A DNA stretch of 64,000 nt from Cyathus striatus. Lineage: Eukaryota > Basidiomycota > Agaricomycetes > Agaricales > Nidulariaceae. Shown here in pieces: positions 12,597-25,118 of the stretch (within the stretch, counting starts at the first letter, position 1; each line of letters starts with the position of its first letter). A program made the translations under genes and the position numbers. The notes under the pieces are model-generated. The model saw nothing but the letters and a program-made list of their open reading frames with translations, was not told where the DNA came from and searched no databases. The stretch is from the NCBI GenBank assembly GCA_025738555.1, contig JAOVFP010000013.1:372001-436000 (forward strand). Direction: 5' to 3'.

Positions 12597-13840
12597 TTAC
12601 ACTAGGAGCTCTTTCAGAATATGGTGCAGACCGAAATTCCCAAGGGCTGTGTGAGCCTCTTCTTCTGAAATATAGAAATTCTTTGACTGGACAGAATTCT
12701 TTAGGAAGTCTGCAAAGGAGGCATGGAAAAACCAAATATTTGCCTCTCCATAATCAACATCCCATTGCTCTAAACTGGGAACATGAAGAATAGAGTGCAA
12801 ATCTGCCAGATGTAACTGAAGATCAAAATCTGTGATATCCAAAAATTCAGCTAGAGTTTGTAGATGTCTCATTAAAGGGCTGTATTGTAAATATATCATT
12901 GCTTGGAATACAATTTTTATAGCATGATGGCCACTGATTTTGTTCCTTAGAATGTCTGAAAGCTAGATGTACTTGCTTAATTGTATTAAATTCACTTCTA
13001 AGAAATGTGTCAATATCTTCATCAGGACTATAATCATCATTGAGAACCAGATGAATACACATGGAACTAACAATTCCATCTTCAAATGCATTCCTTATCT
13101 CAAACTCAGGTTGGCTAAAAATGAGGAAGCATAGATTTACTGATGATTTAGATACAATTCCAGCCATCATATGCATAATCCTTGATTGAATATTACTGTA
13201 CCATTATGACTGATTGTTCAGTGACACATAACAGTACCTGTCTGAACTGAACAAATTTTCGATTTGTTATGCATCACAAGCTAGTTTGAACAAAGGTTCA
13301 GTGGAAATAAAATAGGCCTATTTCTTAAAAATTTCTCCAGCATTTCAACATGATAGCACATGTTAATTATCTGAAGTAAGTAATCTAATGCTCTTCCCAA
13401 TATTGCAAATGCTACATATGGGGAGCTACTTAATTGAATGTCATGGTATTTAAATGTGAATTTCATTGCTTGAACCTCTGTCAAGACTTTCTAAATAAGT
13501 AATCACGAGATGATACATCAGTGTCTTCCTGTATTATGTATAGACTACTTATCATACAATATCCCATTGTTCCAGTATTTCAGTGGGTTTTATATCTTTG
13601 AACAAATTTGGTTAATGTCATGCACCAAATCAAGGTATGAACTGAACAATGAACTAAACTTTGGTGTCACGCCATAAAATCATGAACATTAGGTTGTAAT
13701 GGTACAGTAACCTTGTTGCATTCATCCAAACCATCAATAATTATTAGGTGTGGAACATGTAACCTGTCAGAGTTTCTATTGACATTTAATAAATAGTTTT
13801 CCAATGATTTTACAACCAAGGTTTCCAGGCCTACAGGAAA
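12597..13840 (-). pseudogene. NACHT NTPase pseudogene
   Basis: A broken paralogue of the NACHT gene at 16043-18486. Reading the minus strand, the piece near 13720-13830 encodes LETLVVKSLENYL followed by HVPHLIIIDGLDEC, an intact Walker B region. After an insertion it resumes at about 13185 with the sensor stretch FSQPEFEIRNAFEDG and the DIDTFLRSEFNTIK segment. It frameshifts near 12900, and the C-terminal part (FLDITDFDLQLHLADLHS and FHASFADFLKNS) ends in a frame stopping at 12597. The Walker A part is missing, because the 5' side is cut at 13842 by another element. It cannot encode a working NTPase. Confidence 0.85.
13191..13711. mobile_element. MITE inside the NACHT pseudogene
   Basis: About 520 bp separate two homologous NACHT blocks that are adjacent in the intact gene (around 17800). 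The ends form an inverted repeat TTACTGTACCATTA with its complement. No coding capacity was seen. The target duplication could not be assigned. Confidence 0.65.
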
Positions 13841-13841
13841 T

Positions 13842-15190
13842 CCAGTTGAGTGTCACTTGAATGTCACTTGAATTGTCACTTGAATTGTCACTCGAAGTGT
13901 CATTTGATTTTTGCTTGCTTAAATATTATGCTTTATTTCAGTGACCTAATTACATGATTTATGTACTTGTTTGCTACTTCAGTCAATAAATAGCTATCTT
14001 ATTATTATGTACCTAATAAACAATGTATTAAACTGAAAAAACAGAGTAAAAAGCGCAATAAATGAGCTAGTAATGGTATAATATTTTTCTCACTGTTACA
14101 TATGTCACTCAAATGTCACTCAAATTGTCACTCGATTGTGACTCAAATGCTACTCAAATGCTACTCGAGTGAAATTGTTGTCACTCAAAAAAATATCACT
14201 CGAATGCTATGTACTCGAACACAACTCGACTGTTACTTGAATTTTCACTCAAATGTGTCACTCGAATTTAATTTCTTAACAGTTTTAAATTTAATTGTAC
14301 TTGTGTACCTTGCTCTCATCCTCCCTCCCGCTCAAAATTTCCCGCACCTTCGCTTATCAGCTATATTCATTAATGTCCCGCTCATTGTTTCCCACGCCTC
14401 CGCTTATTATATTCAGTTCCCACTCACCGCTTCCCGCCCTTCCCCAAAATTCCCACGGTATTTCCTTCATTAAATACTCGTCCTCAACATTTCCCACGCA
14501 TTTTAGCGTTGCCTTCTGTCACTTATGATTTCCCCATGCTTCATCATTTCATCATTCACCGCCCCCCGCTTTCATTTTCTCACGCACATATTATTTCTTT
14601 ATTGGACTTTCGCTTAAGTTTATAGTCATTTAACAGTATCTATGCTTCATAAATTATAGTTTTAAGATTCATTGTACAAAAGTTTTAATTATTCTACAGT
14701 TGAAATTTGAATTATTTCGCATTTTCATAAAATTACCCATACATATAGTACCTAAGGTACAGTTTACTATATAAAGAAGAATATATAAAAAATGTTACAA
14801 AAAGATTCAGGAGAAAATAGTAAATATTGAGTGAAAAAATGCGAAATTACTTGCTCACTGTTGAGCATGATGATGAGGAAGGGCGCCCATCAACACATCA
14901 CCCATCAATATGTGCGGCGGCCTTGAGGAAGTAACTTTGATGGCATTGATGGATGTCAATGACAGCAATTGCAAACATGGACAAAGGTGAAGATGCGTGG
15001 GAAATTTTGAACAATGCGAGAACATTGAAGGAAATGGTTGGCGGGGGGGGCGTGATAGAGAGGAGATATGAGAGTAGTGTAGATTACAAGAAATGTATTA
15101 AATACGCATCATTATGGACTTAATTTTTTTTTGTTACTTGAATCTCGAGTTGTCACTCGATTTCACTCGAAAGAAATCAGCCTCAACTGG
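13842..15190. mobile_element. Short-word element with GTCACTCGAAT clusters
   Basis: About 1.35 kb bounded by a short inverted repeat, CCAGTTGAG at 13842 and CTCAACTGG at 15182-15190. Clusters of the word GTCACTCGAAT or GTCACTTGAAT lie at 13850-13905, 14100-14270 and 15130-15172. A pyrimidine-rich body covers roughly 14310-14600. Length and layout parallel the GACGTTGC element at 5298-6663, although the word and body sequence differ. It cuts the 5' side of the NACHT pseudogene. No transposase is visible. Confidence 0.6.
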
Positions 15191-16042
15191 AATTCTTGTA
15201 AGCCCTCCTCGCACGTATGCACAATGTTTCCGCTTTATGAATCCCTCTCACTCCTAACCATGCTGCGGCAGACAATTACATTCATTTTGTGCTACCGAAG
15301 GAATACGAGTAATTACATTTAGTCCTTATACAACCACAAGTATACTCGCGACCCGGCTTTCACCAGATCGTGACTATCTGTTGTTGTTGCTGGTCGGTAC
15401 GTAAGCGTAGTGATTCACCATACTGAATGTCTCTAATACTTTCACGCGTAGACATACTGCATCATCTTCGCTCACCAGACCACATACTTCCTCAAGCCCG
15501 CGCTATTCTTCTACAGACACACTTCCTCTTTGTGCTTGATAATCCCTAGCGTAGTATGGACTATCTTGAGCATGATGACTTTTGGCGTTATACATACTCA
15601 CATCATGATAAATGTGGTGGCTATCTCCTTGAAAGACAGTATCGATCACATAGTCGGCCTCTTTATTGAATCAACCCCATGGTATGCACTTGAGTTCCAT
15701 ATGTAGACCCAGCAGACTCTCACCTTAAAAATACTGCATTCAAACTCAGTGCATATACAAAGATAATCATACTTTATAAAGAGTATCGTGGCAATCACTT
15801 ATATATACCAACTAAACATGAATTGGGATACTTTCTTTCTTCACAGCTCATCTTGATCTCCGCTAGAGAAAGCCAAAAATAATTGAAGTAAGGAATTAAA
15901 TCATGATATATATCTTCTATTCGTTTGCGCGCTTCTGCTCTCTCTGGGTCCTTGCAAACCTGTGTCGCCCCGTACTTTTTCATTCAGGCCTCATTTCGAT
16001 TTCCACTTCCAGAGGAACCATTGTTACGCCATGAATTTAAAT
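15191..16042. other. Intergenic, with one unassigned minus-strand frame
   Basis: The frame at 15795-15983 on the minus strand encodes a plausible charged peptide (AEARKRIEDIYHDLIPY and more) just beyond the stop of the NACHT gene. It could be a further exon, 3' UTR or debris; no splice junction that joins it in frame was found. The rest holds nothing recognised. Confidence 0.4.
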
Positions 16043-18486
16043 TTATCCATGTTTTTCAAGCCCCTCCAGAAGAATGCATTCCTATTAAAGTTATTAAGAA
16101 GTATCATATAGAAGGATAGTAGTGAACTTACTACCGAATATGCATCGATCGCTTCCTGCATTAGCTCTATACTAACCTTTGGTAATTTGTTTCCTTCTGG
16201 GCTCATAACACCTTCGAAATTCTGTGCAAAATCCTTAACAATAATTTCAAAATCCGAACTTGGCGTTACCCTCTGTAACAAATAATTAAAAGTAGTTAGT
16301 AAAGACGAGTATTTGAAGCCTCCTTCAAAATGCTCATTTTTTGGATATCTGTAAAAGATTGTTCAGAGTAAAATTCTCATAAAATGAGTAACACCTTACT
16401 TTATATTATCCCATAATTTCTGAAATATTTCTTGACACCTTTCATCACTTAAAAAGTGATGTTTTCCGCGTGTACGACTCTCCAGAATTGTGGTTATCCA
16501 GAATATAACGGCATTCGATCTGTCCACGTTGATTTCTTTATTGTATACCGTTGTTTCACTGACAAATATTAAGGATTTCATATGCAAATTTTCATCGGAA
16601 ATTTTTGTGATCAGAACCTCATCTATTGCGTTGGATATACATTCGCAAAGTTCTGTAAGGGTATCTTTCACAGGAATAACGAAATCGTCCTGTATTTCAC
16701 CCAATAAAGTGAGTCTCGTTTTGTATGTAGATAGTAATAAACTTACAGTATTTCCATTGTTAGAGAACTTGAAGAAGGCAACGAGAATTTCGGAAAGATC
16801 TTCAACGTTATGGCCATTAGCGACGGACATAAGTAACAACATTTGTTTTATAATTTCCTGGACATTTCGACCAGCACGTAGCAGAAACTCATTTGATAAA
16901 TTTAAATCATAGCCACTGTCCCTTAAGTGGTAAAGGTAACTTGCATATGTATATCTGGCAACTCCAAATCTATCACAGATAATCTCATTGATTGGTGGTA
17001 GGTTATCAAATATTCTGGCTAAGCAACAATTCCCAAACATTATATGAGCCTCTTTCTGAGAAACAAAAAAATGTTTGGATCTGAGCGAGTCTTTTAGGAA
17101 ACCCCTAAATGAGTTATGAAAGAACAGTAACACATCATTTTCAACTGTTGGAATGAAATGGACATCATCCTTTTTTAAACTTGGTACATAAACTAGTGAG
17201 TGAAGGTCTGCCAATGCCAATCTTAGGTTGGATTCTGTAATACCTACAAATTCTGCCAATTTACGAGGTTGACATAGGTATTCAGAGTTTATATAAAGCA
17301 ACACTTGAAATATTAATAAAATTACATTGTAGCTCTCCGCATTTTCCACAGCTACATTCAGAATATGCATGTAAAGTGCATCTAGTTGTTCATATGGGGA
17401 TACATGACCTGGTTCCATATTAATTATTGCATTGAGTCTTTCTTTGGGGTCATGCCGTGCATCTTTAATATATTTAATAACAGTGGAAGCATATATAATC
17501 TGCCCAGATGATCGTTCTACCAAAATTTCCAGAGCTTCTTTTGGTGGCCAGTTTTGGTCTTGTGAAAGGGTGTAAGCTAATGTGTGTACACGTTTTATTG
17601 TGGCAAATTCACTGTGAAGGTATGTATCAATGTCTTTATTAGGGTTATAGAAATGGTTGAGGACTAATTGAGTTGACATGTATCTGACAGATATGTCTTC
17701 AAATGTGCTCCTAATCTCTAATTCAGGTCTGCTTGCAATGAGAAAATACAGATGTGAATGTGGCTGTGATAGAGCCCCTGCAATCATATTTATAATTCTT
17801 GACTGGATTTCAGGTCCCTTGCATTCATCTAATCCATCAATAATTACTAGATGTGGAGTTTGCAAGATATCCAAGTCATTTAAATGTGATACAACTTCTG
17901 TCAGAGGATACATTACAAGATTTTTCATTTGAATTTCCAAAGAATAAGATAGTAATGCCCGAGTGTTACGCTTAAGTGAAGAGGTGATAAATTCTGCAGT
18001 TTCAGGAATTGAAATTGAAAGTTGATATGCAATAGTGGGCATGAGTCTTGTTCCATCATCTCTTCCAGTTCCTTTAGCTGTGCGTGAAAAAAAAAAGCTT
18101 GCAACTAATTTTCTCTCTTTGTGGCATATTTCAGCAACCGTTTGAGCAATAGATGATTTCCCTGCACCAGCAGGTCCTTGTAGCCACATTATCTTTTTTT
18201 TGTGATCCTTTGAGTTGACCCAGCTCATGATGTCCTCAATAACAGCCCTTCTTGTTTCTGGATGACATTTAGGAGCATCATAACGCTCCTCAGATTGATG
18301 ACTCGCTCCTATACAAGAAGCCTTATATAGTGATTCCATTTCTATAATCACGATTCGAAAATAAGAAATGGTAAAGATGGAATAAAGAGACTATAAATTT
18401 GTACCAGCTGTTCCTATACTACTGGAATCGGGTTCGACAGCATTGAAGTTTTCAATATGAAAATGATGTGCGTTGTGAAGTACCAT
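16043..18486 (-). CDS. NACHT-domain NTPase (fungal NLR-like)
   Basis: Predicted signal-transducing P-loop NTPase; the family is greatly expanded in agaricomycetes and linked to non-self recognition, by family knowledge only. Model: exons 18486-18405, 18341-16400, 16348-16132 and 16081-16043, introns of 63, 51 and 50 nt, all phase-consistent, giving 759 residues. The tiny first exon (MVLHNAHHFHIENFNAVEP) resembles the short N-termini of such proteins. Walker A GPAGAGKS lies at about 83-90, Walker B LVIIDGLDEC at about 192-201, then the FLIASRPELEIRSTF sensor strand. The C-terminal half is helical and lacks WD40, ankyrin or TPR repeats, so it is either a short form or ends early. An ATG at 18339 is an alternative start. 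A decayed paralogue lies 2.2 kb downstream. Confidence 0.85.
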
Positions 18487-19357
18487 GATACAAGTTCAAT
18501 GTAGCCTTGCGGAGAAGGACCTGGGAAGATCAAAGATGGGAATACTGCGACACTACATATCTGAAAGGTATTTAAATTGTTCCGCGAAGTTATGCACAGC
18601 ACCTTCGCAACCTAATAAACATATCAGTAAGAACCGGGGACAATGACGTTAACTTGATAAATGGAGTGGTTCTTTTAGTAGTATTCCCACTTCTAGGACG
18701 CCCTTATCAAATCCTAGTGTCAAGTGAGCTATTCTCAAGTCTACGGTGAGAATATATGTGCATTTGTGAGTATATGGATGATCACATGGGAAAAATTTAG
18801 ATGAAAACAGCTTTGCGAATGATGTTGTTACGGATGTATGCGGTATGAGGAAGTGATGGGGAATACATAATGAATCTGATGGTTATTGGTGCGGTCAAGG
18901 CGGTACACGGCCAGATGTAGGGTATATGATAATTATATGATTGGAGCCAAATTGGTGAACATACTCCCAGACATCTATGAGCGCTTCCTTGTCTAGTACT
19001 TGTCCCATGCTCCGATAATCAGTACGTTTAATGATATTGCACTTTGTGTATAAACTTCTTATCTTCGTATACAGGCTCATGGAATGCTGAACCATGTCTC
19101 TTCTCTCAACTTCATATTCGAAACTACGGCCTCTATGCACCGCCGAACGTTACGTATCACCCAAGGAACGACAAGCGAGCAGGTCTCCTTGCGCTCGTGA
19201 TAATCCTCACGCGAACGGATATATAGCGAGCTCACGAATATCACCTTATTCGCTCGCCTCCATTAGCATGGGAACTTTCTTGGAAAGGAGAACGAGAGGA
19301 AGAAGTGACAAAAATTGTGCTATAAAACAACAATTAAAGGGCATATGTTTTTAAATA
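18487..19357. other. Region upstream of the NACHT gene
   Basis: Promoter-containing spacer for the NACHT gene reading leftwards. No TATA box was clear. Short frames in both directions carry no motif. Confidence 0.4.
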
Positions 19358-20776
19358 TGAAGTTCCGAGCGTGGAATAATTCACCGTAGTCGTAATTCGG
19401 TTGCACCGTAATTCCTAAAAATTTTGTTTCTCATTTATTTCTACGTAAGTAGGTACTATTTCATGTAAGAATTCATGGATATGTTTTAAAAATAAACATA
19501 TACCTTATTATTGTTATTTTTAGCTGATTTTCTGACATTTCTTCCTCTCGTCCTTCGTTCCGGAGATATTTCCCACGCTCACTAGAAGCAAGCGAATAAG
19601 AGGTAAGTACGTCCATACTGACTCCCGTTTTTCTATTGCTAATCCAATCATTGGGAAAAGGTACATTTTGGTAGACAAAAAAGCCTGTAATCAAACCAAC
19701 AGGTTATGATGCTTCCTGTTTTCCGTAACATAGTGTGTGATATGCTTTTAAACGTTGCTTGACCTGTGCAATCAACAATACGCTTAGGGAACACTTCATC
19801 TGTGTGAATTTTAGTCATGTACCAAGCGATAGAGTTTTCATTTAAATCAGTAACATCGAATTAAATGTGCTCGTGAACGGCGTGAGTGCAAATAAACCCA
19901 GACCTGTTTTCCCAAGCCCTTTATTTATCCGTTCATTTGCAGCAACCAGAAGGATGCGCGCAAAGTAATAATTTCCACGCCTGTTGGAGCGAGTATCATT
20001 GCTTCGTTATGTACGTTTATGCAAGAAATAAATATCAGCAATAAAAAACGTGCATGAGTGAGTGTGATAATATGCCAGTGAACATAGCACCGATTAAAAT
20101 TGCGAGAACACAATTTATATCTAAATCCAAAAGGCGAGTAAAACAAAGATATGTTAACGGCACATTATTATGAAGTTGTACATTTGTAATGAGAGTGCTA
20201 TCGGATTTCTGCTATAGAACTGTTTTTCTATCAAAATTTTATAACTTGGATGTAATCCCAAAGCACCGCCCTGCTCAGTTGGGGCGGCTCACTAAATCTC
20301 GTCATATTAACCCCTTCACTTGAGATACTTTGAAATTGCTTTGAAAATCGTAGTTCATATGTTTACAAAATCACAAATAATATACATCTCAACAAGTAAT
20401 AGCTTCGTCTAAGCATTTGTCTATTTAAATGCGCTACAGAATAATAGTTCCAAAATGCCACATGTCTTACTCTGTGTTTACAAATAATAAGTTCCGTGTT
20501 TTTATTTAATATTCAACATTAAAAATATGTTGATAAAACACAGCTATGAAACGATTCACTGCAATACAGATAAATAAACAGGAACCCTATGGATGTACCA
20601 ATAACAGTAATAGGGTATATGTTTGTTTAAAGATATATACATGAATTCTTATACTCAATGGTACTTATCTGTGTGGAAAAAACTAAAAATACAGGAATCT
20701 TCGGAATTACGACGCCCCGAAGTTACGACACAGCCGAATTACGGCTACGGCGAATTATTCCACACTTGGAACTTCA
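19358..20776. mobile_element. 1.4 kb TIR element with TA target site
   Basis: The ends are inverted repeats of about 45-50 bp (19358-19405 and about 20730-20776) beginning TGAAGTTCC, with matching GTGGAATAATTC and CGTAATTCGG segments. Each end is flanked by TA. No transposase is recognised inside, so it is probably non-autonomous. A TA target fits Tc1/mariner-like enzymes, but the assignment is a guess. Confidence 0.6.
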
Positions 20777-22251
20777 TACTCATGCTTCTTGCTCCCATTC
20801 TACGGGACTGGCACTTACTAATTTAGCTCAATACTTGGCTAACGACGTATTCTGGGCTAGAATCACATAACGATTGCTTTGCTCTGCTAACTTAGATGTA
20901 ATCAACCACTAGTATACTACTTAGTCATCTAAGGATAAGTGTAATGCTTCGGCCGCGTGAGATTACTGGCTACGAACAGCGAACGCAAGGAGGACAACAA
21001 AGTACATTTGGCTTTTTGTACTGCATCAATTTTACAGATCTGTCTTGATTTCCACACTTGCGCTTGCCTCCACTTACTAGACCTGACTTTCGTTCTGACT
21101 TTTTGGATTATATTTCAAGTATTCTGCACGCAAACTCGTAATTATACAGAAAAGCAAACCACAACAAGTTTGTACCCTATGCTCTCAAGCCTTGTCACAG
21201 GTTTGAGATTTTGGATGGCATTCAGCCACAGAGTAGCACTCTTATTTATTCGATCACGCCAGCACATTTTTTTGATACTCCATTACATTGGTGGTGTATG
21301 TATGGAATGCTTCCACTGACGCGTGGCATGGCATGGTACTAACTGTAAGAATTGTTAGTTCCATATTCAAAAGAAGTAAAATGATGTGGATTGAAAACTG
21401 GATCTGTTGCCTATATACCTCTTGTAGTCTAATAGACAGATTTCTTACATTAAGCGTAGTTGCATGGAACTATGAAGGAGCAACCTGACCTATGCTGATC
21501 TATGTTGGGCTATCAAGTGATGGCACGGTTCTATGTGGGTCGATGAAAAGGGGACTTCCCACACGAGATATTACTGCTAGCCGAGCTATGTAGCTCTACC
21601 TTGCTATGCCGTTGTTTCCTGATGGAGAAACTTCCGAAACATCTCCGTGATATATCCGTTATGATTATTACTGTATGCAGTGTATCCACCCAGCGAGCAC
21701 GGTCCCACGCACATATTCATATGCCCTCATGCTACCATGGTCGTGCATCTTAATACCAAAATTTCCTCTTGTCTACCTAAGCCCACGTTAAGTGCTATGC
21801 GTTGATTACACTGCTTTCTCTCAACTTTCGTGTTGTCCCCATAAAGTCGATGAAATCTTTTACTACATCTTTCATGCTCTTGGCGCTGGGCCTGGAGCTC
21901 GTGTCGATGCATCCAGAGGGGAACGAATTATGATACAATATTTGGGCTGGCTATATTGTGGCTATCGATTCTCGTTATTCCTGTACTCCCTATCATGCCG
22001 CGCCCTTGAATTATGGTAGAAGCCTCTCAAACTGCATTGAAGACTCGACCCCCGTTCTCACCAATAAATTCGGTGTGAACAATCTCACCGTTCCCTTCGG
22101 ATCTTGTGGGCTGCTATCCCACCGTATCTCCCGGCGCGTACATATCCAATACGACAAATCGCGCCTTATCTTGACTTCCCGACATCTCTTCACCACCACT
22201 GTTGCCTTCAAACTTCATCCTTCTTTCCCTCTATTATTTCTACCTTTCGAG
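20777..22251. other. Intergenic, upstream of the MYND gene
   Basis: Several short frames run through this region without known motifs. The last few hundred bases should contain the promoter of the MYND gene; nothing specific can be pointed to. Confidence 0.4.
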
Positions 22252-23370
22252 ATGCAAGTTGTATTCAAACCTCTGCACGCCTCGATGTCTTCCTCTCGAC
22301 CACCAAAAGTGAAACTAGCCATTAGCAGACACACCCCTGTCTTTTGTGTTTATTGCGAAAGAGTCAACTTACCAGAGGAAGATGCATATAAAACATGTTC
22401 AGGGTGCAGGGCTGTTCGATATTGCGTATGCTTTATGTTACGCAATAGGATTTTCTACTTACTGGACGATACAGAGTAGGGAGCACCAAGCTACTCATTG
22501 GCCAGCACATAGGGCCATATGTCGAAGTCAGACGGCCCTCTTGGCTACATCGGTATCCTCTTCCCACACTTCTGAATCTAGCACCAAGTTATCACCAGAA
22601 AGTGCCCGGACACCTTTCCCAACGATTCCACAACGCACCCAAATAGAAGATTTCGTGAGACTACACCATTACATCCTCAGTCGAATTCTTTGTACCGCCA
22701 TATTCTCCTCCCACTCCCCCTCCACTCAACTACGAAAGTCTGCAAAGCTTTCCACACGAGGTTTCGACCTTAGAAAACAAATGGCCATTATCACATTATC
22801 ACCGCGCATCGAGACCACCAATCCTGCAAAAGCGTTTTCGTTAACCGGAATACAGTTTGAGACAATTCCGCCAGAGGGAAGCGAGATGGGAGATACGATT
22901 GCGCCACTTAGGAGAGGGATGGAGATCGCTGATACCGAGGATCGAAGTAATCCAGATTACTTCGGGCTGTTACTTTGCAACTGTAGGTCCGTTTCCTTGA
23001 TCCACACTTCTCTTTCGGAGAGCACTTATAATACGTCGTTATGGCGTCAGATCACATACCTGAATGGAACCTCCACTGGACATCCCCGCGCTCTTTATTC
23101 ATCTCCGACTTGTACACGACGCCGAATGCTGATTGGTGGAAGGTGGCGAAGTTTTATTTAGACACGGGTATCGCGTATCGGCTTGTTCCTCAGGCTACCG
23201 TTGATGTCACCACCATCGGCGTTGCTAGCCTCGAAGAGAAGGCCCCGCTGCAATGGAGGCCCGGAACGTTGGTGAGATCCAAGCGTAATTGGGTGTGGAT
23301 GGACGGAAATTTCGACGTCGTTAGGAAAGAGTTAGAGGCTTCAGGGTTGACAAAGCACTTTGATATATAG
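22252..23370 (+). CDS. MYND-type zinc finger protein
   Basis: Three exons (22252-22425, 22475-22982, 23051-23370) with introns of 49 and 68 nt give 333 residues in frame. Exon 1 supplies C-x2-C and C-x2-C (FCVYC, CSGCRAVRYC). Splicing restores YCSREHQATHWPAHRAIC, the second half of a MYND finger, near residues 57-74. MYND fingers bind zinc and usually mediate protein contacts. The sixth ligand, normally Cys, is His here, and the first loop is 13 residues, longer than usual. The remainder matches the uncharacterised C-terminal region common in mushroom MYND proteins and ends in VRKELEASGLTKHFDI. An alternative ATG is at 22285. It is tail-to-tail with the F-box gene, and its 3' end is duplicated at about 36924. 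Confidence 0.8.
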
Positions 23371-23680
23371 AAGTAGAAGTCTTTATAATCTTAGAATTAG
23401 AGTACACGTTCCAGCATAATATACTAGACGGATGCACTAGAGTCTTTAGAGAAATAAAGCTCATATCACGAAATCATAGTTTCAGTTAAGTATACACAAA
23501 TATAGGTCTATTTCTAACCCTTACCCAAGAAAGTTCCAATAAACAGCCGTCATTGCCTAATCCGCTTGACATCCCATCTGGCCTTCAAATCCCCACTCTT
23601 ATCCTTCGAATTCTCTGTATCGCTCAAACCCTTGTCCCTCAAAATAACTATAATCCTCCCGCCTCCTTCCTCCCAGTGAT

Positions 23681-25046
23681 CTACCCTCCGAAGTCTTTTA
23701 CACATCCCGCCAACATATCCGCAATCTTGTCGTTCTTGCGCATACGACTGCGATTAGTCATCGATACTCCACTAGTACTCGCGCCAGGGAGGCACGACAC
23801 ATAGAAAAAGCGCACCCCATGGTACGTAGCCAACTCCGGTAAATCCGAAAGTAGTTCTGCCCATTCGACTATGTTAGTTACAGGACCAGCAGTGCCGTGT
23901 TTGTTCTCTCTAGAGGTCGAGTTGAGTTTCTTCCCGATATCGAGCCAGGTAAGACCCGGGAAGGCGTCCACGAGGAGCTTAACACCTTCCATGTCCGACC
24001 ATCCGATCATCTCAACTCGTTTGACTTGCTTGCCTAGACTACGAAGCTGCTCAAGGATCGCATAATCAAGTTTTAGTGCAGCGAGGAACGGGGCAAGTGA
24101 TGCCGCCACTGTAGGGATACTATAGCGAAGGTTGACGAGTTTGAGGGTCATGAGCTGAAGCCACCGATTGTAGAGAAGAAATTCATCAGAAACGGGGCGG
24201 AGTATGACACCACTCTGTTGAGATGAACGGGGTGCTACGTAAGTTATATCTAAGTTCTGCCACGGTGATTTAGTACTCTGTGCTGATGAGGAACAGACAG
24301 ATTGAGCGTACCTCCAAATTGGGACAGTCAACAAGCATCGCAGAGACTCTCGAAAGGTCAGGATGCTTGCTAGCACCATAAATGTGTTGCGTGGATTTGA
24401 GAACAATCGAAGTCATATGTGGAAGCTGTACAGTATCGTCGTTTCAGCATTACACGTATAGAGAGACACAAAAGCAACTCACCACCGCTTTTTTGCTCAC
24501 CAGCTTCGATTCCTCAGTGTCATTGGGCAAAAATACCAAGTTGTCGGCGATTTCGATGCATTTAAGCGTACCCAGCTTGACAAGAATAGGCCAGATATGA
24601 TGAATTTCCACCGGAGAATGATTACACGACCATTTGAATGTCTTCAATCCAGCCATTCTTCCCAGTGCTCTCTGCAGGAACCGCTCTTGTTTCTCATGCA
24701 GCGTCAATTCGTCATCCGTGCTCTCCAGGTCAACTAACTCCGGTAGAGTATTCCTTTCATCCATGATCTCCAAACGACGCACATTACGTGCAAGGCACCG
24801 ACGAACCGAGAGATGATTCCACCCCCGAATAGACGACAACTTGCATCGAATAAGGCGATAGTCCCAGTGACGGGGAAATACGATATCATGCATTCTCTTG
24901 CAGGACAACGCCAACGAGAGCAGATCCTGTCGGTCATTTACGTAGAACATGATCGCGTCAAGTATTTCGGTAGGCTGGTGGGTGATAATGCTGCGCCGAG
25001 AAGGCGCTAGCTCAACAAAGGGCTCGATGACAGAAAGGAAATGCAT
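23681..25046 (-). CDS. F-box-like protein
   Basis: Three exons (25046-24483, 24425-24312, 24256-23681) with introns of 57 and 55 nt, all phase 0. An F-box-like segment near residues 24-60 (PTEILDAIMFYV then LLSLALSCKRMHDIVFP) would recruit Skp1 in an SCF ubiquitin ligase. The rest looks like degenerate leucine-rich repeats (LKTFKWSC, LGTLKCIEI, VKRVEMIGW). Two oddities follow from the duplicate locus. First, that copy keeps about 90 extra N-terminal residues (40341-40007), and here a deletion near 25073 has removed them, so the internal Met at 25046 is only a default start. Second, one base is missing near 23700 compared with 37270, which gives an early stop; in the other frame the conserved tail runs to 23550. 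Confidence 0.7.
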
Positions 25047-25118
25047 CGATACCTTGTGTTCTTCCGGAGTGAGCTAATGTGCACGTCGAATTGGGGACCA
25101 TGCTGGGCCACGCCAGGA

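Noticed and set aside
16490..16912. 140-codon plus-strand frame
   Set aside because: It is antisense to the well-supported NACHT exon 2.
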